Origin: Blepharisma japonicum
Lineage: Eukaryota > Ciliophora > Heterotrichea > Heterotrichida > Blepharismidae
Assembly (NCBI GenBank): GCA_949751835.1
Contig: CATKHK010000028.1
Span: forward strand, 310,001-374,000
DNA: 64,000 bases
Direction of reading: 5' to 3'
Of this stretch, positions 1 through 9,448 are shown one piece after another. Position 1 is the stretch's first letter; every line of letters starts with the position of its first letter. A model generated the notes under the pieces. It was not told the origin of the DNA and made no database searches. It was given only the letters and a program-made list of their open reading frames with translations. The translations under genes and the position numbers were made by a program.

Positions 1-301
1 TTGCATTTTGATGCTTTCTTTGAGGTCGAGGAATTTCTGAGGGATTTTCATCATTTTTATGCTGTTTTGTGTGCTTAGTAGACTTAGAGGGCACTTTTTC
101 AGGATCAAGCGGCTCTTCAAGTGTTTTACACCCAGAAGGGATTTTTTCAATTGTAAGAAATATTGGATGCAATTTTGAGCGACGAACTTTGGCTTGGCTT
201 AAGATCGATCGAACATTATTAGAGTCTTTGTTTAGCATGTCGACAGAAAGGCGAATTTTAAAATCGCTCTTTTGAGTAATGGAAAAGCTGCTGTCTCCCA
301 T
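1..301 (-). CDS. Unknown protein, N-terminal part (runs off the left edge)
   Basis: An open frame on the minus strand begins with ATG at 301 (MGDSSFSITQKSDFKIRL) and stays open to the window edge, giving 100 residues without a stop. The first 55 residues alternate hydrophobic and polar positions (KIRLSVDMLNKD, HPIFLTIEKI) and could be a folded beta-rich unit. The rest is Lys-, Pro- and Ser-rich and looks disordered. I do not recognise the family. The 283 bases between this start and the stop of the neighbour at 585 are AT-rich, as expected for an intergenic region. Function is unknown; that it is a gene rests on the long open frame and codon use like its neighbours. Confidence 0.6.
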   Translation of the reverse strand, partial: MGDSSFSITQKSDFKIRLSVDMLNKDSNNVRSILSQAKVRRSKLHPIFLTIEKIPSGCKTLEEPLDPEKVPSKSTKHTKQHKNDENPSEIPRPQRKHQNA

Positions 302-584
302 ATTTCTGATATGACAAAAAAATCAAAAGCTGTCACTTTTTATATAAAATTATTTTTAAAAAATTGGTTTTTACATAAATCTTAGTCGGAGTTGTCAATA
401 ATGCTTTCCTGGTGAATAATTACTTGAAATAAACTAAATTTATTCATAAATATTGAAGCATAAATGAAACTTTTTACTTGCTGTAAAATTTAGAATTTAA
501 TGGTCAAATTTATGCTGCTTTATAAATACAATCAGCTAGATTAGTATTGCAGTGAATCATTATTAAATATATAAATCTCAGAGG

Positions 585-1928
585 TTATTCTCTATTTTTT
601 ATCATAAAATAGCTGGATATTTGGTAATTTACTTGAGATTTAGCTTCTCTTCGAACCCAAAGCCTATAAACAATTAGAAAGAAAATTATTACTGATACCA
701 CAATAACTATAACAGCGAAAGCCATCCATTCTTCTATCACGTATTTCTCTGATTTCTCTTTTTCAGGTAATAGACAGAGATCGGGCTTTGATTCTTTCTT
801 GAAGCCTTCACATAATGCCTGCTCAATATCAGCAATATCCCAATCACCTCTGTATGTAATATTATTTACTATAAGCGCAGGAAAATATATTAAATCTAAT
901 TTACTTCATTCAAATTTCTCTTTTCTCAATAAAAAATTATCATCAATCATTGGTCTATTTTTGGTAAAACTATCATCCATGCATTTAGTAATGCTTTTTC
1001 TGTTAAGATTCACAGCGGTTAAAAGCGCATCAGAGCATTTAACAGAGTAATCATTTGGGCACATTTCATAACGTTTTTTCATATATTTATACCATAATTT
1101 GTAGTCTTTATATAGCCTAAAAATACAAATCTGTCTTAAGTCTTCTGTAACTACATCTCGTCCTGTAAATGGACCAGAAAAATCAGGATCACGAGCACAG
1201 TATCTTCCCCCGCTTAAGCAGTCTGGATGCGGCTCTTGGAATCCTCTATATTTGCATTTATAGCACGAAAAATGAGCATAATGAGGCACAAAACTAGCTT
1301 GTTTTTCATTTAATTGAATTGCGCTATCATAAAATTCATGAATAAATCTTGAAAATTCCAAGTCTCCAGAAGACATTCAAATTGTGTAATTTATTTTTTT
1401 ATCCACATTTGGGTGAATTTTTTCAAAAGTTAAAGACAAAATGGCCTCATAGCTACTATTATTTGTGTATTTTTTAATTAAATCTCCATCCTCTCCTGAA
1501 ATAATGAAAATTGGAATCCCTTTGTTGATTTTTGACTCATTTTCAATAGAGACAGCATAATCTGACTTTTCAATGCTTTCATCTGATATAATTAAAGCAG
1601 CTGCTCCAGCACTTTGAGCATTTCGAGCTTGGACAGCAATTGAGCATTCACTGCTATCTACAAGCAAAAAATAGACATTCATAGTTTCTATATCATATTG
1701 TGATATGAGGGAATAATTAAAACTGCAATTTTCATTAATATAAGGGTAATAAATAACTCTTCCGTTGATTATAGAGCCAACAGGAAAATTTGCAAGTCCT
1801 GCTTGCTTGAATTTTACTCCATGGTGAGAATAACGGTTTTCAATTTCATTTTTCAATTCTTCAGGTGAATAAATTAGGATTTTTGTGTAAATAAGAGAAA
1901 ATAAAGCTGACAAGATAATTTTTGACAT
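585..1928 (-). CDS. Vacuolar sorting receptor-like membrane protein (PA domain)
   Basis: This 447-residue type I membrane protein starts at 1928 with a signal peptide (MSKIILSALFSLIYTKILIY). A protease-associated (PA) domain follows at about residues 45-180, with the usual FLLVDSSECSI and AGAAALIISD core. Then comes a Cys-rich region containing GRYCARDPDFSGPF and GRDVVTEDLRQICIFR, which closely matches the central domain of plant and alveolate vacuolar sorting receptors (BP-80 type). A single membrane helix near residues 405-425 (MAFAVIVIVVSVIIFFLIVY) is followed by a short tail with YFMI, a YxxPhi adaptor signal. Two or more TGA codons are read as Trp, for example just after KINYTI. I see no EGF-like repeats, so it is shorter than plant receptors. 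Inferred role: carrying soluble hydrolases to lysosomes or digestive vacuoles. Confidence 0.85.
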
Positions 1929-2044
1929 TTTATTAATTAAGAATTTGATAATTTAGTTAATAATTTATTTATAAATAATTTGCTTAAAAATATTGATAAT
2001 TAATATTGAAAATAATTGCCTTTAAGCATACTCAAAAGGCAATC

Positions 2045-3141
2045 CTATTCTATTTGCTTGATTTGGCATGCTAATTCTATATCATCAATAGTCTTTTTCT
2101 CTAAAATTTGTATAAACTCTGCTACAGGGCAATTTTCTGAGCTGCAATCCGGTAATTTTAACAATTTATCATTATAAATAATCCTGACTTCCTGCTCACT
2201 ATAAACTTCAAAATTAAGCTCGAAGCAAATGGTGGGCACTCTTCTTGCACCAAATTAAGGCATGATAAAAATCCAGCCAAAGTTGTGTCATGAGCTGAAT
2301 AATAAGCATATTTATAACCCTTTGATTCAAATGCTGCTTTAATCCTCATAATTAACTCTTTAAAAAACTCACTACATACTAATATTTGAGCTTCTTCATT
2401 TGAATATGGCACAAAAAATTTTTTAAAGCCTTGCACTTTGGTCAATGCCTTATGATGCTCCATTGTCAAATTAAATGGTAATGAATTTCCTTCAAATAAG
2501 TCGCAGCTTAATGATGACCCTAGCTGAGAAGCTGATTTTATTGAATTTATAGTTAAATTTGCAGCTGAGCTGACTTCATCAAATAAAGGCTTCAATTCAT
2601 TTTCTTTGCTTTTATAGCTCTCACTTTTCAATATACTCTGATATAATTGCTCTACACGTGGACATATTATTTCGTCATAACCTCTTAAGATATGATCTTC
2701 TTCCTCTAAAAGCACATTAATTTTGACCATTTCATGGCTGCAAGCTGCTTTATTTGGGAAAAAATAAGTAAATTCTGAATTTTGATCCTGCAAAAATTTC
2801 CTGGAAAAATTAGGATAAATTCCAAGCATATGATAATAAGCACTGCTTCTTGTCCTTTCTTTATTTGAAGATGAAGCATAAATCTCTGAGGAATTATAGT
2901 AAAAACTCAATAGTTGGAGTTCTTCTATATACTTTTTTCTTATTTTATTCCCTAAAAGAAAATGCTGGTGCTTTCCTTTTTGAGTTACTTGTCCGCGATC
3001 ATAATTTCTTCAAAAATCTGCATGAAAATTGAATATTTTTAGAGGAGCTCTTGCTCCGTGCCTTGTTATCTCAGCTACAAAGATCAGCTTTGGAAATGCG
3101 ATTCAAAATAAAAAGAATAAAATCAAAGCAAGGAAAGTCAT
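2045..3141 (-). CDS. Histidine acid phosphatase, frameshifted near the C-terminus
   Basis: The start at 3141 gives a signal peptide (MTFLALILFFLFWIAFPKLI) and then EITRHGARAPL, the catalytic RHGxRxP motif of the histidine acid phosphatase family. The proton-donor region YYSAHDTTLAGFLSCL (HD motif) lies near residue 290. TGA is Trp in FFLFWIAF and HADFWRNY. The frame that begins at 3141 stays open to 2158 (327 residues), but after CPPFAS its sequence no longer fits the family. The expected continuation (TICFELNFEVY, then EVRIIYNDKLLKLPDC, ending QIKQIE) lies in another frame that stops at 2045. No 15- or 16-nt intron fits the junction near 2225-2245. The related gene at 53257 has FASTILFEL at this place. 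Likely a secreted or lysosomal phosphatase; the break may be real or an assembly error. Confidence 0.8.
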
Positions 3142-3291
3142 TTTATTTAGAAAAAATAATTATACTTGCTAATAATCACTTGCTAATTATATTAAATTAT
3201 CTTTGATTACAATTAAAAAGAAATAATGTAAAAATTCGATTAAATTTCAATTAAAGAAATTCTTTGCAATTTTTTAAAAAGTAATAAAAAA

Positions 3292-3365
3292 TGCCGTGAC
3301 CCGGGATTGAACCGGGGACCTTAAGATCTTCAGTCTTACGCTACTCCCAGCTGAGCTACCACGGC
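3292..3365 (-). tRNA. tRNA-Phe (GAA anticodon)
   Basis: A complete cloverleaf on the minus strand: acceptor GCCGTGG pairs with TCACGGC with one G-T pair, the discriminator base is A, the D arm contains GCTCAGCTGGGAGTAGC, the anticodon loop is CTGAAGA, and the T arm is CCCGGTTCAATCCCGGG. No intron is present. It is followed by a run of six T on the transcribed strand, a typical RNA polymerase III terminator. Confidence 0.96.
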
Positions 3366-3501
3366 GCAGAATTTTTTAATTAATTAGATATACATATCCA
3401 AGACTACAGTCTATCCTAATATCCTTCTTTCAATAATAAGCAATATAACTTTTTAGTTTATCATAATTATAATACAAATCAATTCTTTAATTAAACTCCT
3501 C

Positions 3502-4065
3502 TTAAATCAGAAAAGATTCTTTTGAAAGCTTATTGTCTCTTGAAGACAAAGCACCTTGAAAGCGCTTACTGTATTTTCTTGTAGTTATAGCCTTTTCAGA
3601 AATCAGGAGTTTTGGCTTAAAAGCTGGGGAATTTGCACTTTCTGAAGGCTTTATATTCAAAGGCTTGAAGTCATATTTTCCACGGTAATCTCGTTTAAGC
3701 ACGTTTAAATGAATTTGATGTTGAGCTAATCTTTGCTCTAATTTATAGCGATTTGCATCGAGAAACACTGATTTTACGTTTCTAAATAATATGTATCTAG
3801 GGTACTCAAAACTTCTTGGCTCTTCAATTGAAAAATCTTGCAAAAATTTGGATCTTCGTAAAATATTTTTACTTAGCTGAGAAGATCTATGACATAAAGG
3901 CTTCAATAGCCGAGATAATGAAGTATTGGCTCTAGATCTTTCAGATAAGACACTAACGTTATTCATTCGTCCTGGACTAGGCGTTTTGCTAGAGACTTTT
4001 TGGAGCAATGGTTTATGATTCTCTTCTGTGTTTCAAGGGGAAAGTGCCGATAACGTTCCTTCCAT
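3502..4065 (-). CDS. Unknown small basic protein
   Basis: A 187-residue protein starting at 4065 (MEGTLSALSPWNTEENHKP), with one TGA read as Trp at residue 11. It is rich in Arg, Lys and Ser, with SLSRLLKPLCHRSSQLSKN and RSKFLQDFSIEEPRSFEYPR in the middle and a basic C-terminal part. No signal peptide, membrane helix or known domain is visible. The acidic and aromatic EEPRSFEYPRY patch could bind a partner, but that is a guess. It points away from the PRPP synthetase gene that begins only 65 bases upstream of its start, so the two probably share a divergent promoter region. Confidence 0.7.
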
Positions 4066-4130
4066 TACTCAATTAATATCATTATTTTAATAAAAACTAT
4101 ATTATCTTCATGAATTAACTTCAAAACCAC

Positions 4131-5297
4131 ATGCCTAAACAGGAGGCCATAATTATGGCATTCAAACTTATAGCAAGTTTATCTGCAGCAACAATTTGCG
4201 CAACCAAATTTATCAATACAGCTGATGACGATCCTTTTTGGCGCACCAAAGCACACGTTCCGCTTAAAAGTTTGCCAGAAAGCTCCGGCTATTTGCTATT
4301 TTCTGGGAACTCTAATCGTCCATTAGCAAAAGAAATTGCAAGTGCCCTCGGTACCCATCTAGGTAACGCAAAAGTGGGTAGATTCGCTGACGGTGAAATA
4401 AATCTGCAAGTATTTGATCATATCAGAGGTCGAGATGTTTTTTTAATCCAATCCACCTGTCCGCCTGTAAATGAGCATTTAATGGAATTGCTACTCATGA
4501 TATCTACAGCTAGACGAGCTTCCGCCAAAAAAATAACTGCAGTTATTCCTTATTATGGTTATGCAAGACAAGATAGAAAAATGATGAGTCGTGTCCCTAT
4601 TTCAGCTGCTGATGTAGCAAAGTTATTAGAAACTGTAGGAGTTGATAGGGTTATTGCATGCGATCTTCATTGTGGGCAAATTCAAGGGTTTTTCGGGCCA
4701 AGAGTGCCTGTGGATAACTTAGAATCAAGTATTGTTGGGCTTGACCATTTTAAGCAGCTTAACTTAATCAATCCTGTCATTGTGTCCCCAGATGCAGGCG
4801 GAGTTTATAGAGCTAAAAAGTTCCAGAGCTTTATGATGTCAGAAAACTGTGATCCTGGACTTGCAATGATTATTAAACAAAGAGCAGGGCCTAATAAGAT
4901 AGAAAGAATGGATTTGGTAGGAAGCGTAGATGGCTGTGATGCAATTATTATTGATGATATGATAGATACTGCAGGAACATTATGCCAAGCTGCAGAGGTG
5001 TTAAAAATTAATGGAGCAAGAAGAGTTTTTGCGTTTGCTACACATGGGTTGCTGTCTAAAGATGCTATGCATAAAATTGAGAAAAGTCCTTTAGATGAAG
5101 TTGTAATTACTAACACAATTCCACTCCCAGGGAATAAGGATACAGAAATAGCTGATTTAGGTCCGAAATCTGATTTCAAGTCAGAAAAGGTGAAACAGGT
5201 GTCTGTAGCTACGCTCCTTGCAGAAGCCATTAGAAGAGCTTATCAGAAGGAAAGCTTTTCTCAGCTTTTTTATCCAAAAAATTTTAAAGGAGAATAG
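4131..5297 (+). CDS. PRPS: Ribose-phosphate pyrophosphokinase (PRPP synthetase)
   Basis: This enzyme transfers pyrophosphate from ATP to ribose 5-phosphate to make PRPP, the entry point for purine, pyrimidine, NAD and histidine pathways. The protein is 388 residues, or 380 if the second ATG at 4155 (MAFKLIASL) is used. Visible family motifs are LFSGNSNRPLAKEIA and GRFADGEINLQV near residues 55-95, the ATP-binding PYYGYARQDRK near 145, ACDLHCGQIQGFF near 180, and the PRPP loop AIIIDDMIDTAGTL near 280. It is about 50 residues longer at the N-terminus than the usual 315-320-residue enzyme. This extension includes a hydrophobic and Ala-rich stretch that could be an organelle signal, but its net charge is not clearly that of a mitochondrial presequence. 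No TGA or intron interrupts it. Confidence 0.96.
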   Translation: MPKQEAIIMAFKLIASLSAATICATKFINTADDDPFWRTKAHVPLKSLPESSGYLLFSGNSNRPLAKEIASALGTHLGNAKVGRFADGEINLQVFDHIRGRDVFLIQSTCPPVNEHLMELLLMISTARRASAKKITAVIPYYGYARQDRKMMSRVPISAADVAKLLETVGVDRVIACDLHCGQIQGFFGPRVPVDNLESSIVGLDHFKQLNLINPVIVSPDAGGVYRAKKFQSFMMSENCDPGLAMIIKQRAGPNKIERMDLVGSVDGCDAIIIDDMIDTAGTLCQAAEVLKINGARRVFAFATHGLLSKDAMHKIEKSPLDEVVITNTIPLPGNKDTEIADLGPKSDFKSEKVKQVSVATLLAEAIRRAYQKESFSQLFYPKNFKGE

Positions 5298-5410
5298 CTA
5301 AAAATTTAAAGTTTTATCTTGTTTTATTAAATATTATGACTATTATCATTAACTGCTTCTATTCTGCTACATTATTTTCGTTATATTTTATACAATAAAA
5401 AATTAGTTTA

Positions 5411-6271
5411 TTATTTTTTAGTTTTATTCTGAACTTGTGAAGCTGACAAGGGTTTTGGAGATTTCTCAACCGACGTACTTTTTATACCCATTTGGCTTTT
5501 AGAAAGATAAGGACTCGCCGATCTCAGATTACTTGACGATTTTTCTTCTTTTATAGGTGTTTTACTATTCAATTCTTTTTGTGTATAACTATTCCTCCTC
5601 CTTTCAATATAACTAAAATTATGGTCACTCGCCCTTGTCCTCAGCATTCTTATTTGTTTTTCTAATTGTGCAACCTGTTCACATTTTTCTTCAAATTTTT
5701 TTTTATAAAAATCAGTCACACAATTAGCGCTTTCTGACCTATTTTCTTTTGATTTTTCTATTTTTTTCATTTCTGGTGACGATTTTTGCATGGCAACCTG
5801 CATTTCTAGTCTTTTTTTATCTTTTATAAGTTCTGCTATTTTTAATGAGTCTTTTTTCATATTCATTTTTAACGTTGATATTTCTTGAGTTAATTTTCTT
5901 TCGTGTTTTATCTCTGAATTGCTGCTTCTTGATGTGGTTAAAGGTGAGCTTTCTTCTCTTCTATGGGTTGGTCTATCAGCTTCTTTTTTCAGTTTTTCAA
6001 TAATTGTCTTACTAGTAGAAGCAAGTTCTAGTCGCGCATTTTCTGAGTCTAGCAATTTTTGCTGGGTATTTTCTATATGTAATTTTAGCTGCTGCTCGAT
6101 TTTTATGTGGGTTCTGACTTCATCTTCAAGCTTTTGTAAAGCCTTGTGATATTGGTCAGTATTTTGGTAGTTTTCAAACTCATCCATAAGCATAAAATCA
6201 CGCCTGATTTTTAATAAATCTTTAAGCTCATCGTTGATTAGGGATAAAGCTTGTAAGGAGTCCATTTTCAC
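5411..6271 (-). CDS. Coiled-coil protein of unknown function
   Basis: A 286-residue protein (290 bases from PRPP synthetase stop to its own start are on the other side) that begins MKMDSLQALSLINDELKDLL. Residues 5-95 and roughly 120-215 have long heptad patterns rich in Glu, Lys and Leu (for example LEDEVRTHIKIEQQLKLHIE and FEEKCEQVAQLEKQIRMLR). The C-terminal 70 residues are Ser-, Lys- and Pro-rich and look disordered. There is no signal peptide or membrane helix. The start could also be the third codon (MDSLQ). Proteins of this type are often cytoskeletal or ciliary in ciliates, but I see no motif that proves it. It converges tail-to-tail with the PRPP synthetase gene, with 113 bases between the stops. 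Confidence 0.75.
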   Translation of the reverse strand: MKMDSLQALSLINDELKDLLKIRRDFMLMDEFENYQNTDQYHKALQKLEDEVRTHIKIEQQLKLHIENTQQKLLDSENARLELASTSKTIIEKLKKEADRPTHRREESSPLTTSRSSNSEIKHERKLTQEISTLKMNMKKDSLKIAELIKDKKRLEMQVAMQKSSPEMKKIEKSKENRSESANCVTDFYKKKFEEKCEQVAQLEKQIRMLRTRASDHNFSYIERRRNSYTQKELNSKTPIKEEKSSSNLRSASPYLSKSQMGIKSTSVEKSPKPLSASQVQNKTKK

Positions 6272-7533
6272 GATATCGTTAATTGAAGGGTAAATGTGGT
6301 CTGGATCTGGCTTCTATTTATATAATACCATTGAGGATAGTTCAGTGTATAAATAAACACATGTTTCTATTACTGATTTTTCGATTTTTGAAGGCTTGCT
6401 TTGTTGCATATTTTTTGTTAACGATAATTAAAATGAAAATTTATTTCAAATTGGAGAATGCATAAAAAGAAAATAATTATAGTCAGAAAACTAAGACAGA
6501 AGGTTCACTTATTGTATTTAATAGAAATAATTGACTTTATTCTTAAAAAGCTTAGGGTGAAGCTAATTTTATATTTTTTTATCCTAGCTTTCTTATAACT
6601 CTAGCGCAGTCATAAAGTATAAAAATGCTAGAGAAATACCTTAAAAAAGGTGGCAGCTTGAAGCAGCTTTCTCTTTTTGGACGTATACTAGTTCAGTTGT
6701 TGACTAACTTGTTTGAGCAGGAAGAAGCTCTAAGTTAAGGGCCTCAATCTATTTATAGACATCAATCAAATTAATTTTTCTCATTTTTTGAGTATTAAAT
6801 TTAATATTTTTAACACAAATACAAAATTATTTCTCGAAAACGAAGATATTTATTTCTATATTAATTTTTAAAAATCTGATCATCAATCCGAGAATCTGCT
6901 ATAAGCTTGCGGACTTTTTTGTAATTTAAACAAAGGCTCATTTTTAATTTTTTATTTTTAAATGCTAATTTAGCAATTCAAAATGATTTAGTGCTACTTA
7001 ATAATATCATAATTAAGATTTTATTGCTTTCTTCGTTATAATTTTATTAGCACACTCTAAAATAATTATATTGCTGAAAGTAGAGATTAAAAACTGTGAG
7101 CTCACTTAAGAAAATAACTTATAGCAAATGCTTTAACTACTAAGAGTACCTAACTGAGGATATAAGATTATTTTATATATTAATTGGGAAAGTTAGAATT
7201 TTTTGTTGCTGATATCAAACAGTCTTTAAAACGGGGTTTTGATTAACTCGATCAATTATTATTTCATTTTATTATTAAAAGCCCATAGAATAAATCCTCA
7301 AGATAAGCTGAAACCAATATATCTAGAGAATAATAATAAATTTGCTTTTGAGTTTCCTTGCTTGATATCATTTAAAATCAAAAGCTTCTTAAGTTAAATG
7401 GCTCCATACAGAATTTCATTTTGCAATATGATATCTCTTCTTTTTATTATATAACTCTATAGACCTCATATAAGTGGGGTGGTCTTTTATCCATTGACAA
7501 TATATTGAAGAGAATGGATTGATAAACATAACA
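6272..7533. other. Long AT-rich intergenic stretch with one small ORF
   Basis: About 1.26 kb without a recognisable gene. It is mostly poly-A/T-like, low-complexity DNA with frequent stops in all frames. The exception is a less AT-rich patch around 6600-6760 that holds a 37-codon ORF (listed separately). I saw no RNA gene, repeat array or transposon end here. Confidence 0.6.
6625..6738 (+). CDS. Candidate small ORF, 37 residues
   Basis: ATG at 6625 opens a 37-residue frame (MLEKYLKKGGSLKQLSLFGR, then ILVQLLTNLFEQEEALS) that ends at TAA 6738. The peptide is mainly one predicted amphipathic helix with a Leu-rich face and a Glu-rich end. The patch is less AT-rich than its surroundings and uses codons such as CAG, GAG and GGC that also occur in the real genes. 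An in-frame TAA lies four codons upstream, so it is not the end of a longer open frame, and I see no 15-nt intron that would extend it. It may be a true small protein or a chance ORF. Confidence 0.25.
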   Translation: MLEKYLKKGGSLKQLSLFGRILVQLLTNLFEQEEALS

Positions 7534-7606
7534 GGCTCCGTGGCGCAACGGATAGCGCACCAGACTTCTAATCTGGGGGTTGTGGGTTCAAATCCCACCG
7601 GAGTCG
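7534..7606 (+). tRNA. tRNA-Arg (TCT anticodon)
   Basis: A 73-nt cloverleaf: acceptor GGCTCCG pairs with CGGAGTC, discriminator G, D arm GGCGCAACGGATAGCGC, anticodon loop CTTCTAA flanked by CCAGA and TCTGG, and T arm TGTGGGTTCAAATCCCAC. There is no intron. A run of five T follows immediately, as expected for RNA polymerase III termination. Confidence 0.96.
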
Positions 7607-7877
7607 TTTTTGCCATGTTTTTAAATCAGAAACTTAAAATTTCATTCTTTTATCGATTTTAAACAAAAAGGAGCATTAAGAAAAGCATGCGATAGATTTA
7701 TTATAAAATTAAAAAAATATTTCCAAACCATAAAGATCATCTTTTAATTATATCCTTTGAAGCCCAATAAATTTTTTTAAATTACAATGTAAAAAATAAT
7801 AAATCATCTAAAAAACATAAAGGACCATAAAAATAATATAAAGATAAATAAATTCATTTAAAACTAGGATTAGTAAG

Positions 7878-8717
7878 CTAAATAAGCAAGTGCAAAATAC
7901 AAGGATGATGATCGCTCCCCAAAATATCAGGTCGAGTATATGCTTTCTCAATATTTCGTTTCAAGCATTGAGAAATCAAAATATAATCAAGTCTTCAGCC
8001 TTGACCCTTCTCTTGTGCTCCCACATTTCGTCTACTGAAATAGCTCCACCCCTTAACTCCTGGATGCATATATCTAAAAGTATCAACCAATCTACAGACT
8101 TCGAGGGTTGTATGAAAATTTCCTCTTTCTTCAGGTGTAAGACAAGCCCAAGTTTCTTTTCCTCTTATATCATAAATATCAATATCCTCGTGAATTACAT
8201 TTAAATCACCGCACCAAATGACAGGCTTTATTTTTTGCAGATCCATTATATAAGCCCTTATTGCTAAATCCCACTGTTGTGTCCTATAAGCGTGGTCTTT
8301 TCCAGCATTTGGAACATATGTATTTAACAGAAAAAAGTCATTGAACTCAGCAGTAATTGCTCGGCCTTCGATATCATGCCTCTCTGTGCCTATTCCATAT
8401 ATCACTCTTTCTGGCTTTACTTCTGTAAGTATAGCTACCCCTGAATAGCCTTTTTTCCCATGCGAGCAATTTCAGTATTTGTTAAAATGACTGGGGAAAA
8501 GCTTTTCTACATCTTCAATATTCTTGTCTTGCAGCATAGTCTCATTAAAGCACATGATATTTGGAGCTTCAGAATCAATCAGGCGCTGAATTCCACCTTT
8601 AGAGAGTATTGAGCGAAGTCCACAGACATTCCATGATGCCAGCTTTATTAATTTCATTTCAGCTTTTCTGGGCCGCTTACGAGGGTGATATTCAGTCTCA
8701 ACTTTTCGGCGCTTCAT
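7878..8717 (-). CDS. APEX: AP endonuclease (exonuclease III / APE1 family)
   Basis: A 279-residue DNA-repair enzyme that cuts the DNA backbone at abasic sites in base excision repair. The N-terminus (MKRRKVETEYHPRKRPRK) is strongly basic and looks like a nuclear localisation signal. Family motifs in order are LASWNVCGLRS near residue 28, CFNET near 56 (the metal-binding Glu), LNTYVPNAG near 130, the GDLNV motif near 170, WSYFSRR, LDYILIS and finally GSDHHP near 270, with the catalytic Asp-His pair. The length is typical of the ExoIII catalytic core. TGA is read as Trp twice, once after FNKY and once in the position before RLDYIL, where the family has Trp. No intron was found. Confidence 0.95.
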
Positions 8718-8939
8718 ATTTAATAAAAAATAGCTGGCTAAGAATAATTATTAATTAATGAGCAGCATGGATCAATAATAATGGTTATTTATAAACAATT
8801 ATTTTATGGTATCAGAATTATAAATAAATATTAATAATTTTATTAATAAAAATCATCAATTTATAAGCTAATACAGAATTAAAGCTATTAATGTATTATT
8901 TTACAATTTAATAGATATTGAAAATTTTTCTTTAAAAAT

Positions 8940-9398
8940 ATGGAAGAATCAACTATTTATTTTTATGGAAAACCTACACAAAGAGCAAAACAAGAAGATG
9001 TCTATTTAGGTAATTTTTATCAATCTCCTATTGTTATAAGTGGGGTTACTTATCCCACCGTTGAACATTTTTATCAGTCTCAAAAGTTCAATGACCCTGA
9101 AATTCAGGAGAGAATTAGAAATGCTCAAACACCCAAAATAGCCAGTAGACTTGCTCATGAATTTACTTATGATTCTAAAGAATGAAGCCATTTAAAAGAA
9201 AATGTGATGAGGACGGCGATTTTTGCCAAATTCACCCAGCATCAAGATCTAAAAGAAAAACTTTTAGCAACAGGCACAGCAATGCTTATAGAAGATAGCC
9301 ATAAAGATTCTTACTGAGGGGGTTCAATTGAAGGGAGCCAGAATAGAATGGGAATACTATTAATGGATTTAAGAAATCAGATTAAAAATATGCCATAA
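8940..9398 (+). CDS. NADAR (YbiA-like) domain N-glycosidase
   Basis: A 152-residue protein made of a single NADAR domain. Motifs are GNFYQSPIVISG, YPTVEHFYQSQKF, the segment AIFAKFTQHQDLKEKLLATG, and the ending MLIEDSHKDSYWGG...NRMGILLM, where Trp is encoded by TGA. Another TGA (after YDSKE) is also Trp. Family members cleave N-glycosidic bonds: YbiA acts on phosphorylated riboflavin-pathway intermediates, and some NADAR proteins remove ADP-ribose from guanine in DNA or nucleotides. Which substrate this one uses cannot be told from the sequence. The start is the only ATG before the conserved fold. Its length is close to bacterial YbiA, with no extra domain. Confidence 0.9.
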
Positions 9399-9448
9399 AG
9401 AGTATCTAAAATTTCTAAAGACTCTATATAATTAATTTAAAAATTTAA

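Noticed and set aside
7416-7616. Minus-strand ORF reading VGFEPTTPRLEVWCAIRCAT
   Set aside because: It is the antisense translation of the tRNA-Arg gene at 7534-7606, a well-known false protein.
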